Positions 42,413 to 51,287 of a stretch of 64,000 nt of DNA are shown one piece after another (the stretch's first letter is position 1; every line of letters starts with the position of its first letter). The stretch lies in NCBI GenBank assembly GCA_039821145.1, contig JBCBOS010000031.1:1-64000 (forward strand), written 5' to 3'. This DNA comes from JBCCSZ01 sp039821145. Lineage in GTDB: Bacteria; Bacteroidota; Bacteroidia; Chitinophagales; Saprospiraceae. The notes under the pieces were generated by a model, which saw nothing but the letters and a program-made list of their open reading frames with translations, did not search any database and was not told the DNA's origin. The translations under genes and the position numbers were made by a program.

Positions 42413-42616
42413 ATGCCTCGCTCGGGGAACTTTCTGTGCGCCAATGTCCGTTTTGCTTTCATTGTCAATCCTCTAGATGTCATCGTCATGTAATTTGCTC
42501 GCCACATCATCTTTTCTTTCACATCCTGCCTAGGGCCAGGGTGCCCTTCTTTAATTTCTAAATATTCATTCATTCTTTGAGAGTCGTTCTCATCGAATGT
42601 CTATCAATCTTTTGAA

Positions 42617-43315
42617 ATGAGTTTGTCACGTAAATACGGACGGACCTTTCACTATCCTTTTTCGCCCGGCACGACCAGTGACGACCGCATCCATCACCAA
42701 TATTGGGAAGATGTGCAGCAACTCAAACGTGTCATACACACAGAAAAACTGGATGGTGAAAACACCTGTCTAAATCAATACGGCGTATTCGCTCGCTCAC
42801 ATGCTGCTCCTACCCGTCACCCTTGGGCAGAGTATCTCAAAATACGTTGGAACAGCATCAAAAATGAGTTGGGAGAGCTGGAAATCTTCGGCGAAAATCT
42901 CTACGCCATTCACTCCATCGCCTACGAGCAGTTGGAGCAACACTTTTATGTTTTTGCCGTGCGAGAGCAAGATCGTTGGCTGTCTTGGGAGGAAGTCCAA
43001 TTTTATGCTGCCCTGCTGGATTTCCCCACCGTCCCCCAATTGGCCATCGTCGAGCCAGATACAGAAGAGACCTACAGAGAAGAGATTTTACAAATTGTTC
43101 AACAAAGGAGTTGCTTTCTCTCCGTAGATGCCCACAGCGGCGCACCCTGCCAGATGGAAGGGATTGTCAGTCGCAATTGGGCGGACTACGCAGTGGCAGA
43201 TCGGCAGCGTCATCTGTTCAAATATGTGCGAAAGGATCATGTCAAGACAGATGAGCACTGGACCCGCCGCTGGAAACGCGCTCCCCTAAAATGGGAAACA
43301 TCATGTGGAAAATAA
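42617..43315 (+). CDS. ATP-dependent RNA ligase
   Basis: The product has 232 residues. The nucleotidyltransferase motifs are in order: motif I TEKLDGEN with Lys44 that would be adenylated, motif III EIFGENLYAIHS, motif IIIa FYVFAV, motif IV MEGIVSRN and motif V LFKYVRKDH. The size fits a minimal Rnl-type ligase joining 3'-OH and 5'-phosphate RNA ends. It overlaps the next gene, which encodes the HD phosphoesterase and polynucleotide kinase needed to make those ends, so the two together form a heal-and-seal RNA repair operon. Confidence 0.9.
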   Translation: MSLSRKYGRTFHYPFSPGTTSDDRIHHQYWEDVQQLKRVIHTEKLDGENTCLNQYGVFARSHAAPTRHPWAEYLKIRWNSIKNELGELEIFGENLYAIHSIAYEQLEQHFYVFAVREQDRWLSWEEVQFYAALLDFPTVPQLAIVEPDTEETYREEILQIVQQRSCFLSVDAHSGAPCQMEGIVSRNWADYAVADRQRHLFKYVRKDHVKTDEHWTRRWKRAPLKWETSCGK

Positions 43316-44409
43316 GTTCAAGCAAAGATTGGGAGTTCTTGTTCGAGCGCTTTTCCTACTTACAGGACATGGAGGGCGTTCCACAAGACCCCATTTTCCA
43401 TGCCGAGGGAGATGTCGCCGTTCACACCCGCATGGTGGTGGAAGCGCTGCTCCAACTGCCAGCCTACCAGCAATTGCCAGAGCAAGAGCAGGAAATTCTC
43501 TTCGCAGCGGCTTTGCTACACGATGTGGAAAAACGTTCGACAACCCATGTCGACGGGGAGGGCCGAATCCGCTCTCCGGGCCATGCCAAAAGAGGGATGT
43601 ACACTACTCGTCGCTTGCTGTACGAGGAACACGCCCCCAGCTTTGCCATCAAAGAAATGGTGGCCCGACTGGTGCGCTACCACGGTCTACCGCTCTGGGT
43701 ATTTGACAAGCCAGATCCGCGCAAGGCCTTGCTGCAGGCCAGTTTGGAAGTGGACACTCGCCTGTTGGGAATATTGGCCCGTGCCGATGTGTTGGGACGA
43801 ATCTGTGCCGACCAAGACGAGTTGTTGTATCGGATCGATCTTTTCGAGGCCTATTGCCAGGAGCAGCAATGCTATGGGCAAGCGGCGGCTTTTGGCTCTG
43901 ACGCTGGCCGTTATCACTACTTTCAGCAGCCAGATGCTTCGCCAGACTATGTGCCTTATGAGGAGAAGTGCTTTGAGGTCGTGCTGCTGTCGGCCCTTCC
44001 CGGCAGTGGCAAAGATCGCTTGGTGCGACAAGACTACAAGGACTGGCCCATGGTATCCATTGATGACCTACGGCGCAAGCACGGTGCATCGCCCACCAAC
44101 AAAAAGCAAAACGGGCGAATGGTGCAGCTGGCCAAGGAGCAGGCGCGGGTCTTCCTGCGGGCCCGCCGTTCCTTTGTCTGGAATGCCACCAACACCAGCC
44201 GAAGTATGCGCAAACAACTCATCGACCTCTTTCAGTCCTATGGTGCTCTGACGCATTTGGTGTATGTGGAAGTTCCCTACAAACAGCTGCTGCACCAAAA
44301 TGCCAATCGCCCTCATCCGGTTCCCCGAAAGGCATTGCAGCGAATGATTGCGCGCCTGGAAGTTCCGGTGCTGTGGGAAGCCCCCCGAGTGAGTCATCGG
44401 ACATACTAG
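43291..44409 (+). CDS. HD-domain phosphoesterase/polynucleotide kinase (HD-Pnk)
   Basis: The product has 372 residues from ATG 43291, 25 bases inside the ligase gene; ATG 43303 is possible. Residues 20-200 are an HD domain: AVHTRM with His45, LLHDVEKRS with His77-Asp78 and VRYHGLPLW. Residues 228-372 are a P-loop kinase: LLSALPGSGKDR (233-243), SIDDLRRKHG and NATNTSRSMRKQLIDL. The order HD then kinase matches Runella slithyformis HD-Pnk, an end-healing enzyme that removes 2',3'-phosphates and phosphorylates 5'-OH ends. With the ligase it would repair RNA cut by ribotoxins or stress nucleases. Confidence 0.9.
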   Translation: MGNIMWKISSSKDWEFLFERFSYLQDMEGVPQDPIFHAEGDVAVHTRMVVEALLQLPAYQQLPEQEQEILFAAALLHDVEKRSTTHVDGEGRIRSPGHAKRGMYTTRRLLYEEHAPSFAIKEMVARLVRYHGLPLWVFDKPDPRKALLQASLEVDTRLLGILARADVLGRICADQDELLYRIDLFEAYCQEQQCYGQAAAFGSDAGRYHYFQQPDASPDYVPYEEKCFEVVLLSALPGSGKDRLVRQDYKDWPMVSIDDLRRKHGASPTNKKQNGRMVQLAKEQARVFLRARRSFVWNATNTSRSMRKQLIDLFQSYGALTHLVYVEVPYKQLLHQNANRPHPVPRKALQRMIARLEVPVLWEAPRVSHRTY

Positions 44410-44417
44410 CAGTTGGC

Positions 44418-45800
44418 CTACCAATCGACAATGTGCAAGCCCTCCCGCCGAGCCCAGGTTCTGATGTGAGCCAGGGTTTCGGTTTTGGGGCATTGGTTGA
44501 AGCGGGCCTTCATCTGAAGAATTTCCTTTTTCTTCGACACTTCAACAGTTGCCAAATACATGCTCACTTTCCCGTCTTTTACTTGCTGAACAGACCAAAT
44601 GGTGCTGTACCCTTCCAGACAGGTTTCCAAATAAGTGGCCACACAATGGCGCATTTTGAATCCCTCCAATCGCAACTCCCCCAAGGTCACCAACTGTCGG
44701 ATGCGAATGGATTCTGTGGAAGACAGGCTGACTTCATAAGCATTGAGATCAGAGACAGGCAATGGCTTTTGGCTGATGGCCGCAATGTGCTGTTCGATGG
44801 TTTTTTCCCATTGGTCGATGCAGCGAAGGACGGAAGACAGGCTGCGCTTTTTGAAAGAAAAATTGGGGTAGAGCGGTCGAATGGTACAGCCCTCTACTGT
44901 GTAATCAGCTGATTCTTGACTGCGGACAAATTCCCAAATCTGTGCTGCTGTCTCGACTTCCAGGTCCGGATGGCGGCGAAAAAATTGGATGACTTCAAGA
45001 TGTTCTCCCAACTCGCCAAAGGTGTGGTAGTCGTTGGCAAAATGGCTGGCCAGCTTGGCGGAAATCTTCATGGCCCGGAGGCGCGCCCAGAAGATGGCCT
45101 TGTAATAATCCATGTGGAGAGGAGCGCGCTGAAAGAAGTAGTTCATGCGCGAGTTGATCCCGCTTTGGTCGGCAGGTAAGAGCTGGTGGATGCCCAGTCC
45201 CCGGGCCATGCAAAAGCAGTAGTGCAGGATGTTTCTCTCAAACTCCCAATACTCTCCATTCTGATAGGTAAAAGTTTCTCGATGGCCAGCGTACATCATT
45301 TCAGATCGGAAGCAGATCGGTACCTGTCCGGAATAGCGAATGCAGCAATGTCGGAAGAAGTCCCAAAGCAGATAAATGGGTTGCTTTCGAACATGTGGGC
45401 GCCAGTCTCGAACGGGTCGGACAATGTCGCCTGCCAGTAAGATGCGCAGGATCAGGCGTTGGTCTTGTAGGTTGCTCATCAACTGACGAACAGCCGGATG
45501 GCGGATCAGATCGTCGATGATCTGGGCCTTGCGATAGTAGGGAAGGAAGTGAGCCAGTCCCAGTCTTGCCTTTTGGAAAAACTGAAAATTATCACAAGTT
45601 TCTTTGAAAAACTCCGTGCAAAAATCCGCTGGAAGACGCTTTTTTTTGAAGTCCAACGCACGAAGCATCTGCCATTGATTCAGGCTGAGTTTTTTGGAAA
45701 TTTTCTTTTGCCGATTGTGTCTGTGCAATCGCTTGCGCAGTTCGGCTTCATAGGCATAACTGGCCATTTCCTGAGCCAGTCGCTTTTTTCGATTTGCCAT
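44418..45800 (-). CDS. PcfJ-like domain protein
   Basis: The product has 460 residues, strongly basic at the N-terminus (KRLHRHNRQKKISKKLS), so it probably binds nucleic acid. The C-terminal 110 residues match the PcfJ-like domain: LRLEGFKMRHCVATYLETC, YSTIWSVQQV and LQMKARFNQCP. PcfJ was named from a conjugative plasmid and is of unknown function; chromosomal copies exist in many Bacteroidota. A large helical region separates the ends. It converges with the HD-Pnk gene, 8 bases apart. No conjugation genes accompany it here. Confidence 0.8.
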   Translation of the reverse strand: MANRKKRLAQEMASYAYEAELRKRLHRHNRQKKISKKLSLNQWQMLRALDFKKKRLPADFCTEFFKETCDNFQFFQKARLGLAHFLPYYRKAQIIDDLIRHPAVRQLMSNLQDQRLILRILLAGDIVRPVRDWRPHVRKQPIYLLWDFFRHCCIRYSGQVPICFRSEMMYAGHRETFTYQNGEYWEFERNILHYCFCMARGLGIHQLLPADQSGINSRMNYFFQRAPLHMDYYKAIFWARLRAMKISAKLASHFANDYHTFGELGEHLEVIQFFRRHPDLEVETAAQIWEFVRSQESADYTVEGCTIRPLYPNFSFKKRSLSSVLRCIDQWEKTIEQHIAAISQKPLPVSDLNAYEVSLSSTESIRIRQLVTLGELRLEGFKMRHCVATYLETCLEGYSTIWSVQQVKDGKVSMYLATVEVSKKKEILQMKARFNQCPKTETLAHIRTWARREGLHIVDW

Positions 45801-46282
45801 AATCGTTGACTGTTTTGTACCTAATAAAAAGTACTCCTACCCCTGATGAAGGCCCTCGGCCTCTGCCAGCTAGAATTAGATGCTTGTTGCATGAAGTAGA
45901 ATTTTGAGCCCACAGATGTTACCCCACTGCGAGGCAGTAGCGAAAAAATTGGGCGTGAAAAAATTGAATTATGAATAGTAAATCAGACGCATAACGGAAA
46001 TAAAACCGAGGAGGAGAAGGAAAAAGTTCCGCAAGATGAAAAAAGACAAAAAATGGGTCCACAGTCTTTGCCGACATCGCAAGGGGAATCATTTGTCGCA
46101 AAGAATAGTCGTACATTCTCTTTGCGGATTTGTAGAATTTGGCTACTTTCAATGAGCAGAAAGCCCATGCGTTTTCTGTTCCTTCCTCTCGTCTCACCTA
46201 CAAAAGTCTTTCTTCTGCCAGCCCGCAGAGCATTACAACTGTGTCCATCTCTCGATGAGATGGCTCGCAAAAAATACAAACT
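45801..46282. other. Intergenic stretch between PcfJ-like and thioredoxin-fold genes
   Basis: The 482-base gap separates divergent genes. Small frames exist on both strands but lack starts, motifs or codon bias that would support a gene. I find no exact TAnnTTTG box that fits the + strand gene. A near match (TAGAATTTG) lies around 46131. Otherwise I see nothing in it. Confidence 0.5.
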
Positions 46283-48454
46283 ATGAAAGTATTTCTCCCC
46301 CTACTCCTCAGCCTGTTCTTGAGCCTCAACCTGTTTGGACAATTGCTCCCCTACAGTACCGCTCCCAACTTTCGTGTCAAAGACATCAACGGAAATTATT
46401 GGGAATTGTACGACCTACTGGATAGTGGCAAATTTGTTGTCCTGGACTTGTTTTACACCCATTGCCCTCCTTGCTGGAGCTTTCAGCAAGCGGGAGGCTT
46501 CAACGATTTCAATGCACAATATGGGCCCGATGGAACGGATCAAGTGAGGGTATTGGCCGTAGAAGTCAATCGATTTACCCCCACCAGATGTTTGTGGGGT
46601 GGGTGCAATCAAAACTATGGCGACTATGTCACAGGGACCAGCTATCCCATTGCCAACGATGACTACCTGGCTTCCTTGTACGCCATCCGAAGCTGGCCCA
46701 CCTACTACCTCATCTATCCCAATCGCGCCGTCCGACGAGGGGGAACATCTACCTCTTACCTCGAAGCACTCATGCGCCAATACCTGGCTCCAAGGGGAGA
46801 GCTCAACGGCATGATCTCAGACGTGACAAGTGATCTCGATGGATTCAGTTGTGGAAATTCAGAGTCGGTAACTGTACAGGCCAAGCTGCGCAACATGGGC
46901 CAAGATCCCATCACAGAAGCGCTTGTCCAGTTGGTGGTAGACAGTGATACCCTGGCCATATTCAACTGGACTGGCAACCTCCTCAGCAATGAGGTGACAG
47001 ACATTGCCTTCGCCACACAAACGCTGTCCAGCGCCCAGACCATCACGGCAGAAATTGTCACCATCAATCAGCAAGCTGACTTGGAAACCGCCAACAATTC
47101 CCAAAGCATCCAGATTCAACAAGCCCATCAATTGTCTCTGCCGGGTTTTGTTCTGGAAGTTCTTTTGGAAGATCGAGCCGAGGGGCTGTACTGGGAAATC
47201 CTGGACGAAAATGGCCGTCAACTCAAAGAGGGCGGCAACCTCAGCATAGGGCCCAACGGGGGTGGCCAATACAGCGACAGCAATCTCCCTCCTGCCGATC
47301 CAAATGCCTATGCCGACAGCGTCCTGCAGCAAATCCCCATTGGCCTCAGCCAGGCGGGCTGCTATACTTTGCATGTCGTGAGTGGCTATGGCAATGGATT
47401 GACTGGGCACCTGGAGGAGAGGGTCAGCATCTTGTATGGAAAGGATGGATATGGAAAAGAGCTGGACATGCGGGGAGAATTCACCGATCAATATTTGCAA
47501 ATTCACTTGCCAGATACCGTCTCTTTTTGTCCTTGGGAAACGGCAGAATTGCAGGGACAACTGGATGTGGATGTATTTACACAAGTATATGGTTCTTGTC
47601 CGGTTCTCGATGTGGAACTCTACATTTGGTCCCCAGCCAGAAGCCAACCCTTGAAGGATTTGAGTGGCTTTTCGTATTTGCAAAGTTGTACTGCGAAAAT
47701 ATCGGTTGTCGGAAACGACTCATTGAAGAGTCTTCGGGGATTTGAAAATCTGTTGTACGTCCCGAGATTGACCATTGCCGGCAATTCCCAACTTTCCGAC
47801 TGTGCAGTGGAAGGAGTCTGTCGCCACATCCGAACGCAAAGTCCTGTCAACACCTACATCGGCAACAACAATGGGGGCTGCAACAGTCGAGCTGAACTTT
47901 TCATCGCCTGCTCCAATGTACCACTGGCCGCCGACTTGCTGGAATTTCAAGGGGAAGTCCACAAAGAGGGGCATTACCTTTCCTGGCGCACGGCCAGTGA
48001 GAGCGATAACGAAGGCTTTCGCATTGAACGCTCGTCCGACGGCATCCATTTTCAAGCCATTGGATTTGAAAAAGGAGCTGGACAAAGCCAAAGTACCCAA
48101 ACATATGCTTTCCTCGACGAGGCTCCCCTTGGAGGCACCAATTACTACCGCCTGGCCATGCTGGATTACAACGGAACGATCAGTCACTCGACGGTCATTG
48201 CCCTACAAGCCCAAGTGGGTCCTCCTTCCATCCAAGTCCGGCCCAACCCCTTCCGGGATGTGCTGCGGATCGAAACAACCAATGGTCAGAAAATCGAATA
48301 CGTTGGTGTTTATGACCTACGGGGACAATTGCAAGCTGAGTTTTACAAACCCAGAAATCAAGAGGTAGAAATGAGCCACTTGGCAACAGGAACCTATTTC
48401 ATCCATGTCAAAACAGAGGGAAGCTCCAGCAGTCAAAAAATCATCAAGCGCTGA
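46283..48454 (+). CDS. Secreted thioredoxin-fold protein with Type IX sorting domain
   Basis: The product has 723 residues. A signal peptide spans residues 1-20. Residues 22-170 resemble a TlpA/AhpC-type thioredoxin fold with FYTHCPPCWSF, a CPPC redox pair at 61-64, and SWPTYYLIYP with the cis-Pro region. Middle beta domains include CARDB-like repeats (LRNMGQDPITEALVQLVVD). Around 420-540 there is an L-domain-like stretch (LSGFSYLQSCTAKISVVGN). The last 80 residues (IQVRPNPFRDVLRIETTNG ... ATGTYFIHVKTE) are a Type IX sorting domain. It would be a cell-surface or secreted disulfide-handling or adhesion protein. Confidence 0.82.
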   Translation: MKVFLPLLLSLFLSLNLFGQLLPYSTAPNFRVKDINGNYWELYDLLDSGKFVVLDLFYTHCPPCWSFQQAGGFNDFNAQYGPDGTDQVRVLAVEVNRFTPTRCLWGGCNQNYGDYVTGTSYPIANDDYLASLYAIRSWPTYYLIYPNRAVRRGGTSTSYLEALMRQYLAPRGELNGMISDVTSDLDGFSCGNSESVTVQAKLRNMGQDPITEALVQLVVDSDTLAIFNWTGNLLSNEVTDIAFATQTLSSAQTITAEIVTINQQADLETANNSQSIQIQQAHQLSLPGFVLEVLLEDRAEGLYWEILDENGRQLKEGGNLSIGPNGGGQYSDSNLPPADPNAYADSVLQQIPIGLSQAGCYTLHVVSGYGNGLTGHLEERVSILYGKDGYGKELDMRGEFTDQYLQIHLPDTVSFCPWETAELQGQLDVDVFTQVYGSCPVLDVELYIWSPARSQPLKDLSGFSYLQSCTAKISVVGNDSLKSLRGFENLLYVPRLTIAGNSQLSDCAVEGVCRHIRTQSPVNTYIGNNNGGCNSRAELFIACSNVPLAADLLEFQGEVHKEGHYLSWRTASESDNEGFRIERSSDGIHFQAIGFEKGAGQSQSTQTYAFLDEAPLGGTNYYRLAMLDYNGTISHSTVIALQAQVGPPSIQVRPNPFRDVLRIETTNGQKIEYVGVYDLRGQLQAEFYKPRNQEVEMSHLATGTYFIHVKTEGSSSSQKIIKR

Positions 48455-48474
48455 TGGCCTGAATCACTGGCATG

Positions 48475-49152
48475 TCATTGATTGACCAAGCTGCGGACAG
48501 TGGATACAATTTGTTCCGATTTGGCAAAGCCATTGGCAATGACGTGGTACTCATCGCCTTTTCGAAGGAGCAGGGTGGGAAAACTCCGCACGCCCAAATT
48601 GGCCGCCCGTTGGAAGTCGCGCCGGGTTGCCTCTTTCATGTCATCGGACAAAAACTCGCGGCGAAAGGCTGCCTCGTCGATGCCCACCTCTCGGGCCAAC
48701 GGTAGGTAGGTTTCTACGAAGTTGGTGTTTTGATTGTCTTGGTAAAAGGCATCTTGGATGGCCTTGAAGAATGCAAATTCCTTTTCCGGACGCAGCTTGC
48801 GCACCACCAGGACGGCTCGGGAGGGAGGCTCAGTATCGTAGACAAACGTTTTGTTGTCCAATATGCCATAGGAGAATTCCTGTCCGCTGGCTTGGTGGAC
48901 ATGTTGCCAATGTTTGCGAAGAAAATCACCCAGCTCGACCATGGTCTCGGTATTGTATGGACGAAGGCCTCCCATGACGATTTCCAACTCGGCTTCCTTT
49001 TCGAGACTTTTGACAGCCTTGGCAAGTTCCGGAGCAATTCCATAACACCAGGAGCACATGGGGTCGCCCACATAGACGAGGGTGGCTTGGGTTTGAGACA
49101 TAAGCGAAATTTGGCAACAACAAAATAGGATGAAAACGATCAATTGCTTCAT
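48475..49152 (-). CDS. DsbA/FrnE-family protein
   Basis: The product has 225 residues. The leader MKQLIVFILFCCCQISLMSQ is probably a signal peptide; the Cys run could also be lipidated. The thioredoxin fold has VGDPMCSWCYGIAPEL with a C33-S-W-C36 redox pair, a helical insert, and GVRSFPTLLL with the cis-Pro of DsbA-like enzymes. The order fits the FrnE/2-hydroxychromene isomerase-like branch of the DsbA family. It would act on protein disulfides in the periplasm. The gene converges with the thioredoxin-fold gene 20 bases away. Confidence 0.85.
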   Translation of the reverse strand: MKQLIVFILFCCCQISLMSQTQATLVYVGDPMCSWCYGIAPELAKAVKSLEKEAELEIVMGGLRPYNTETMVELGDFLRKHWQHVHQASGQEFSYGILDNKTFVYDTEPPSRAVLVVRKLRPEKEFAFFKAIQDAFYQDNQNTNFVETYLPLAREVGIDEAAFRREFLSDDMKEATRRDFQRAANLGVRSFPTLLLRKGDEYHVIANGFAKSEQIVSTVRSLVNQ

Positions 49153-49424
49153 AACGAAAGAAGAACCTTTGAGGGAAAGGAAAGTTCGCTCGAAAGAGAT
49201 GTGGAGATTGTTAATTTTTGTCTTTTCCTTTGGCTGCGCAAAAAAAAATCACAAAATCTTTTGTATCCTTACAGTTCTGTAGGACAATTTTACTCAAACC
49301 AAGCCAAATCGCTATTCCAACTTGGCATCGTGCATATCTCGGGCAGATGCCTGTCATTCTTTTGCCCAACAAGAGAAGAGACAACACGATATTGTGTGAA
49401 ACGAAAACCAACGATTGAACAAAC

Positions 49425-51179
49425 ATGACAGTTCTAGCAACCATTGACTGGGTTTTTATCATTGCCTATTTTGCCCTGATCCTGGGCATTGCCTGGTGGG
49501 TCATCCAACAAAAAAACGATACCTCTGACGAATACTTCCTGGCCGGACGAAATCTGGGCTGGTTTGTCGTGGGCGCCTCCATTTTTGCTTCCAACATCGG
49601 CTCGGAACACATTGTGGGCCTGGCTGGCTCGGGGGCGACAGACGGCGTGGCCATGGCCCATTACGAATTGCACGCCTGGTGCTTGCTGGTGCTCGGCTGG
49701 GTACTGGCGCCCTTTTACATGCGCTCCAAAATCTACACCATGCCCGAGTTTTTGGAAAAGCGCTTTTCTCCAAGCGCCCGATGGGTACTGTCCATCATCT
49801 CCTTGGTGGCCTATGTACTGACCAAGGTGGCAGTGGGCATTTTTGCCGGAGGAATTGTCTTTGGCGTCTTGATGCCCGAGATCAATGTCATGGGACTCAA
49901 CAGCTTCTGGGTCGGCTCCATTTTGGTCATCTTGCTGACGGGCTTGTACACCATTTTGGGTGGACTCAAGGCAGTGGCGTATACGGAGGCCATCCAAACG
50001 GTCATCCTCATCATCGGGTCCTTATTGGTGACCTGGTACGGCTTAGATGCGCTGGGGGGCTGGGAAGAATTGCGGCGGATTGCAGGCTCGGAGATGTTCA
50101 ACCTTTGGAAGCCCCTGGTACCAGATGGGATGGAGGGGACTTGGGCTCCTGTCAAGACCGACACCCAGATGGCTTGGTATTTCAACGACAATTATCCCTG
50201 GCTCGGCATGTTGTTCTGCGCGCCCATCATCGGCATGTGGTATTGGTGTACCGACCAGTACATTGTGCAGCGGATGCTGGGGTCGGCCAGTTTGACCGAG
50301 GCAAGACGGGGAACCATTGCGGCTTCTTTCCTCAAACTACTGCCTGTCTTCATTTTCATCATTCCCGGCTTGATTTGCTTTGCGCTGGCATCGAGTGGCA
50401 AGATGGACAACATCAGTGCAGCCCTGCTCGACAGCGAAGGCAATCTGATCAACGCCAATGCCCAGCAGGCATTTCCCCTCTTGGTGGCCAGCGTACTGCC
50501 TCCAGGCATTCGGGGCATCGTGGTGGCTGGTCTGCTGGCGGCCTTGATGAGTTCTTTGGCGGGGGTTTTCAACGCTTCCTCTACCCTCTTCACCATGGAC
50601 CTCTATTCCAAATTCCGCCCCGATACTTCTGAAAAGGGCTTGGTGCGGATTGGACGGATTGCGACGGGTGTCATGGTGGTCATTGGCTTGTTGTGGATTC
50701 CTGTGATCCAGGGCAGTCGTGGTCTGTATGACTATCTACAAAGTGTACAAGGCTATTTGGCACCGCCCATTTTCGTGGTCTTTTTCTTTGGCGTGTTCAA
50801 CAAACGACTCAATGCCAAGGGCTGTCTGGCGGCATTGGGCGTGGGCTTTGCCATGGGACTGTTCCGCTTGGCCATCGATACCCCGGTGGCACTTTCCGAG
50901 GGATTTGCCTACGAAGAAGGCTCTTTTTTCTGGATCATCAACAGCATCTTTTTCCAATACTACAGCTTGCTGATCTTTTTGGTGTGTGCCGTCGTCATGG
51001 TGGCGGTAAGTTATGCCACCGAGGCGCCTGCCTACGAGCGCATCAAGGGCTTGACCTTTTCCACTTTGTCGGCAGAGGACCGAGCAGAAACCAAGGCCAG
51101 TTACACCACCTTCGACATTGTGGCCTCGGTCTTTGTGGTTTTGCTGATCCTGATCGCCTACATTTATTTCAGCGGTTGA
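49425..51179 (+). CDS. Sodium/solute symporter (SSS/SGLT family)
   Basis: The product has 584 residues with about 14 membrane helices. The N-terminus (DWVFIIAYFALILGIAW, DEYFLAGRNLGWFVVGASIFASNIGSEH) is the classic SSS start, and ADDITIONAL family blocks are YWCTDQYIVQRMLG and AGLLAALMSSLAGVFNASSTLF. It closely resembles SGLT-type sugar transporters, so uptake of a sugar with Na+ is likely; the substrate is not fixed. It is followed at 109 bases by arsM with its own promoter. The 272-base gap upstream contains nothing I can name. Confidence 0.9.
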   Translation: MTVLATIDWVFIIAYFALILGIAWWVIQQKNDTSDEYFLAGRNLGWFVVGASIFASNIGSEHIVGLAGSGATDGVAMAHYELHAWCLLVLGWVLAPFYMRSKIYTMPEFLEKRFSPSARWVLSIISLVAYVLTKVAVGIFAGGIVFGVLMPEINVMGLNSFWVGSILVILLTGLYTILGGLKAVAYTEAIQTVILIIGSLLVTWYGLDALGGWEELRRIAGSEMFNLWKPLVPDGMEGTWAPVKTDTQMAWYFNDNYPWLGMLFCAPIIGMWYWCTDQYIVQRMLGSASLTEARRGTIAASFLKLLPVFIFIIPGLICFALASSGKMDNISAALLDSEGNLINANAQQAFPLLVASVLPPGIRGIVVAGLLAALMSSLAGVFNASSTLFTMDLYSKFRPDTSEKGLVRIGRIATGVMVVIGLLWIPVIQGSRGLYDYLQSVQGYLAPPIFVVFFFGVFNKRLNAKGCLAALGVGFAMGLFRLAIDTPVALSEGFAYEEGSFFWIINSIFFQYYSLLIFLVCAVVMVAVSYATEAPAYERIKGLTFSTLSAEDRAETKASYTTFDIVASVFVVLLILIAYIYFSG

Positions 51180-51253
51180 TGATCGCTGAGTGTATGAGTT
51201 TATAAGATGTGGGAACTGTAATCGGGCAGACAAGCCGGAAGACAGGAAGAATG

Positions 51254-51261
51254 TACATTTG
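51254..51261 (+). promoter_or_regulatory. Predicted -7 element of the arsM gene
   Basis: TACATTTG at 51254-51261 matches TAnnTTTG and lies 27 bases before the ATG. No clear TTTG box is found 19-21 bases upstream. Confidence 0.4.
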
Positions 51262-51287
51262 CTGCGAATGAACGCAAACGAACGAAT

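Noticed and set aside
45919..46279. Small minus-strand frames between the PcfJ-like and thioredoxin-fold genes
   Set aside because: They overlap in two frames, have no homology I recognise and no plausible start context.
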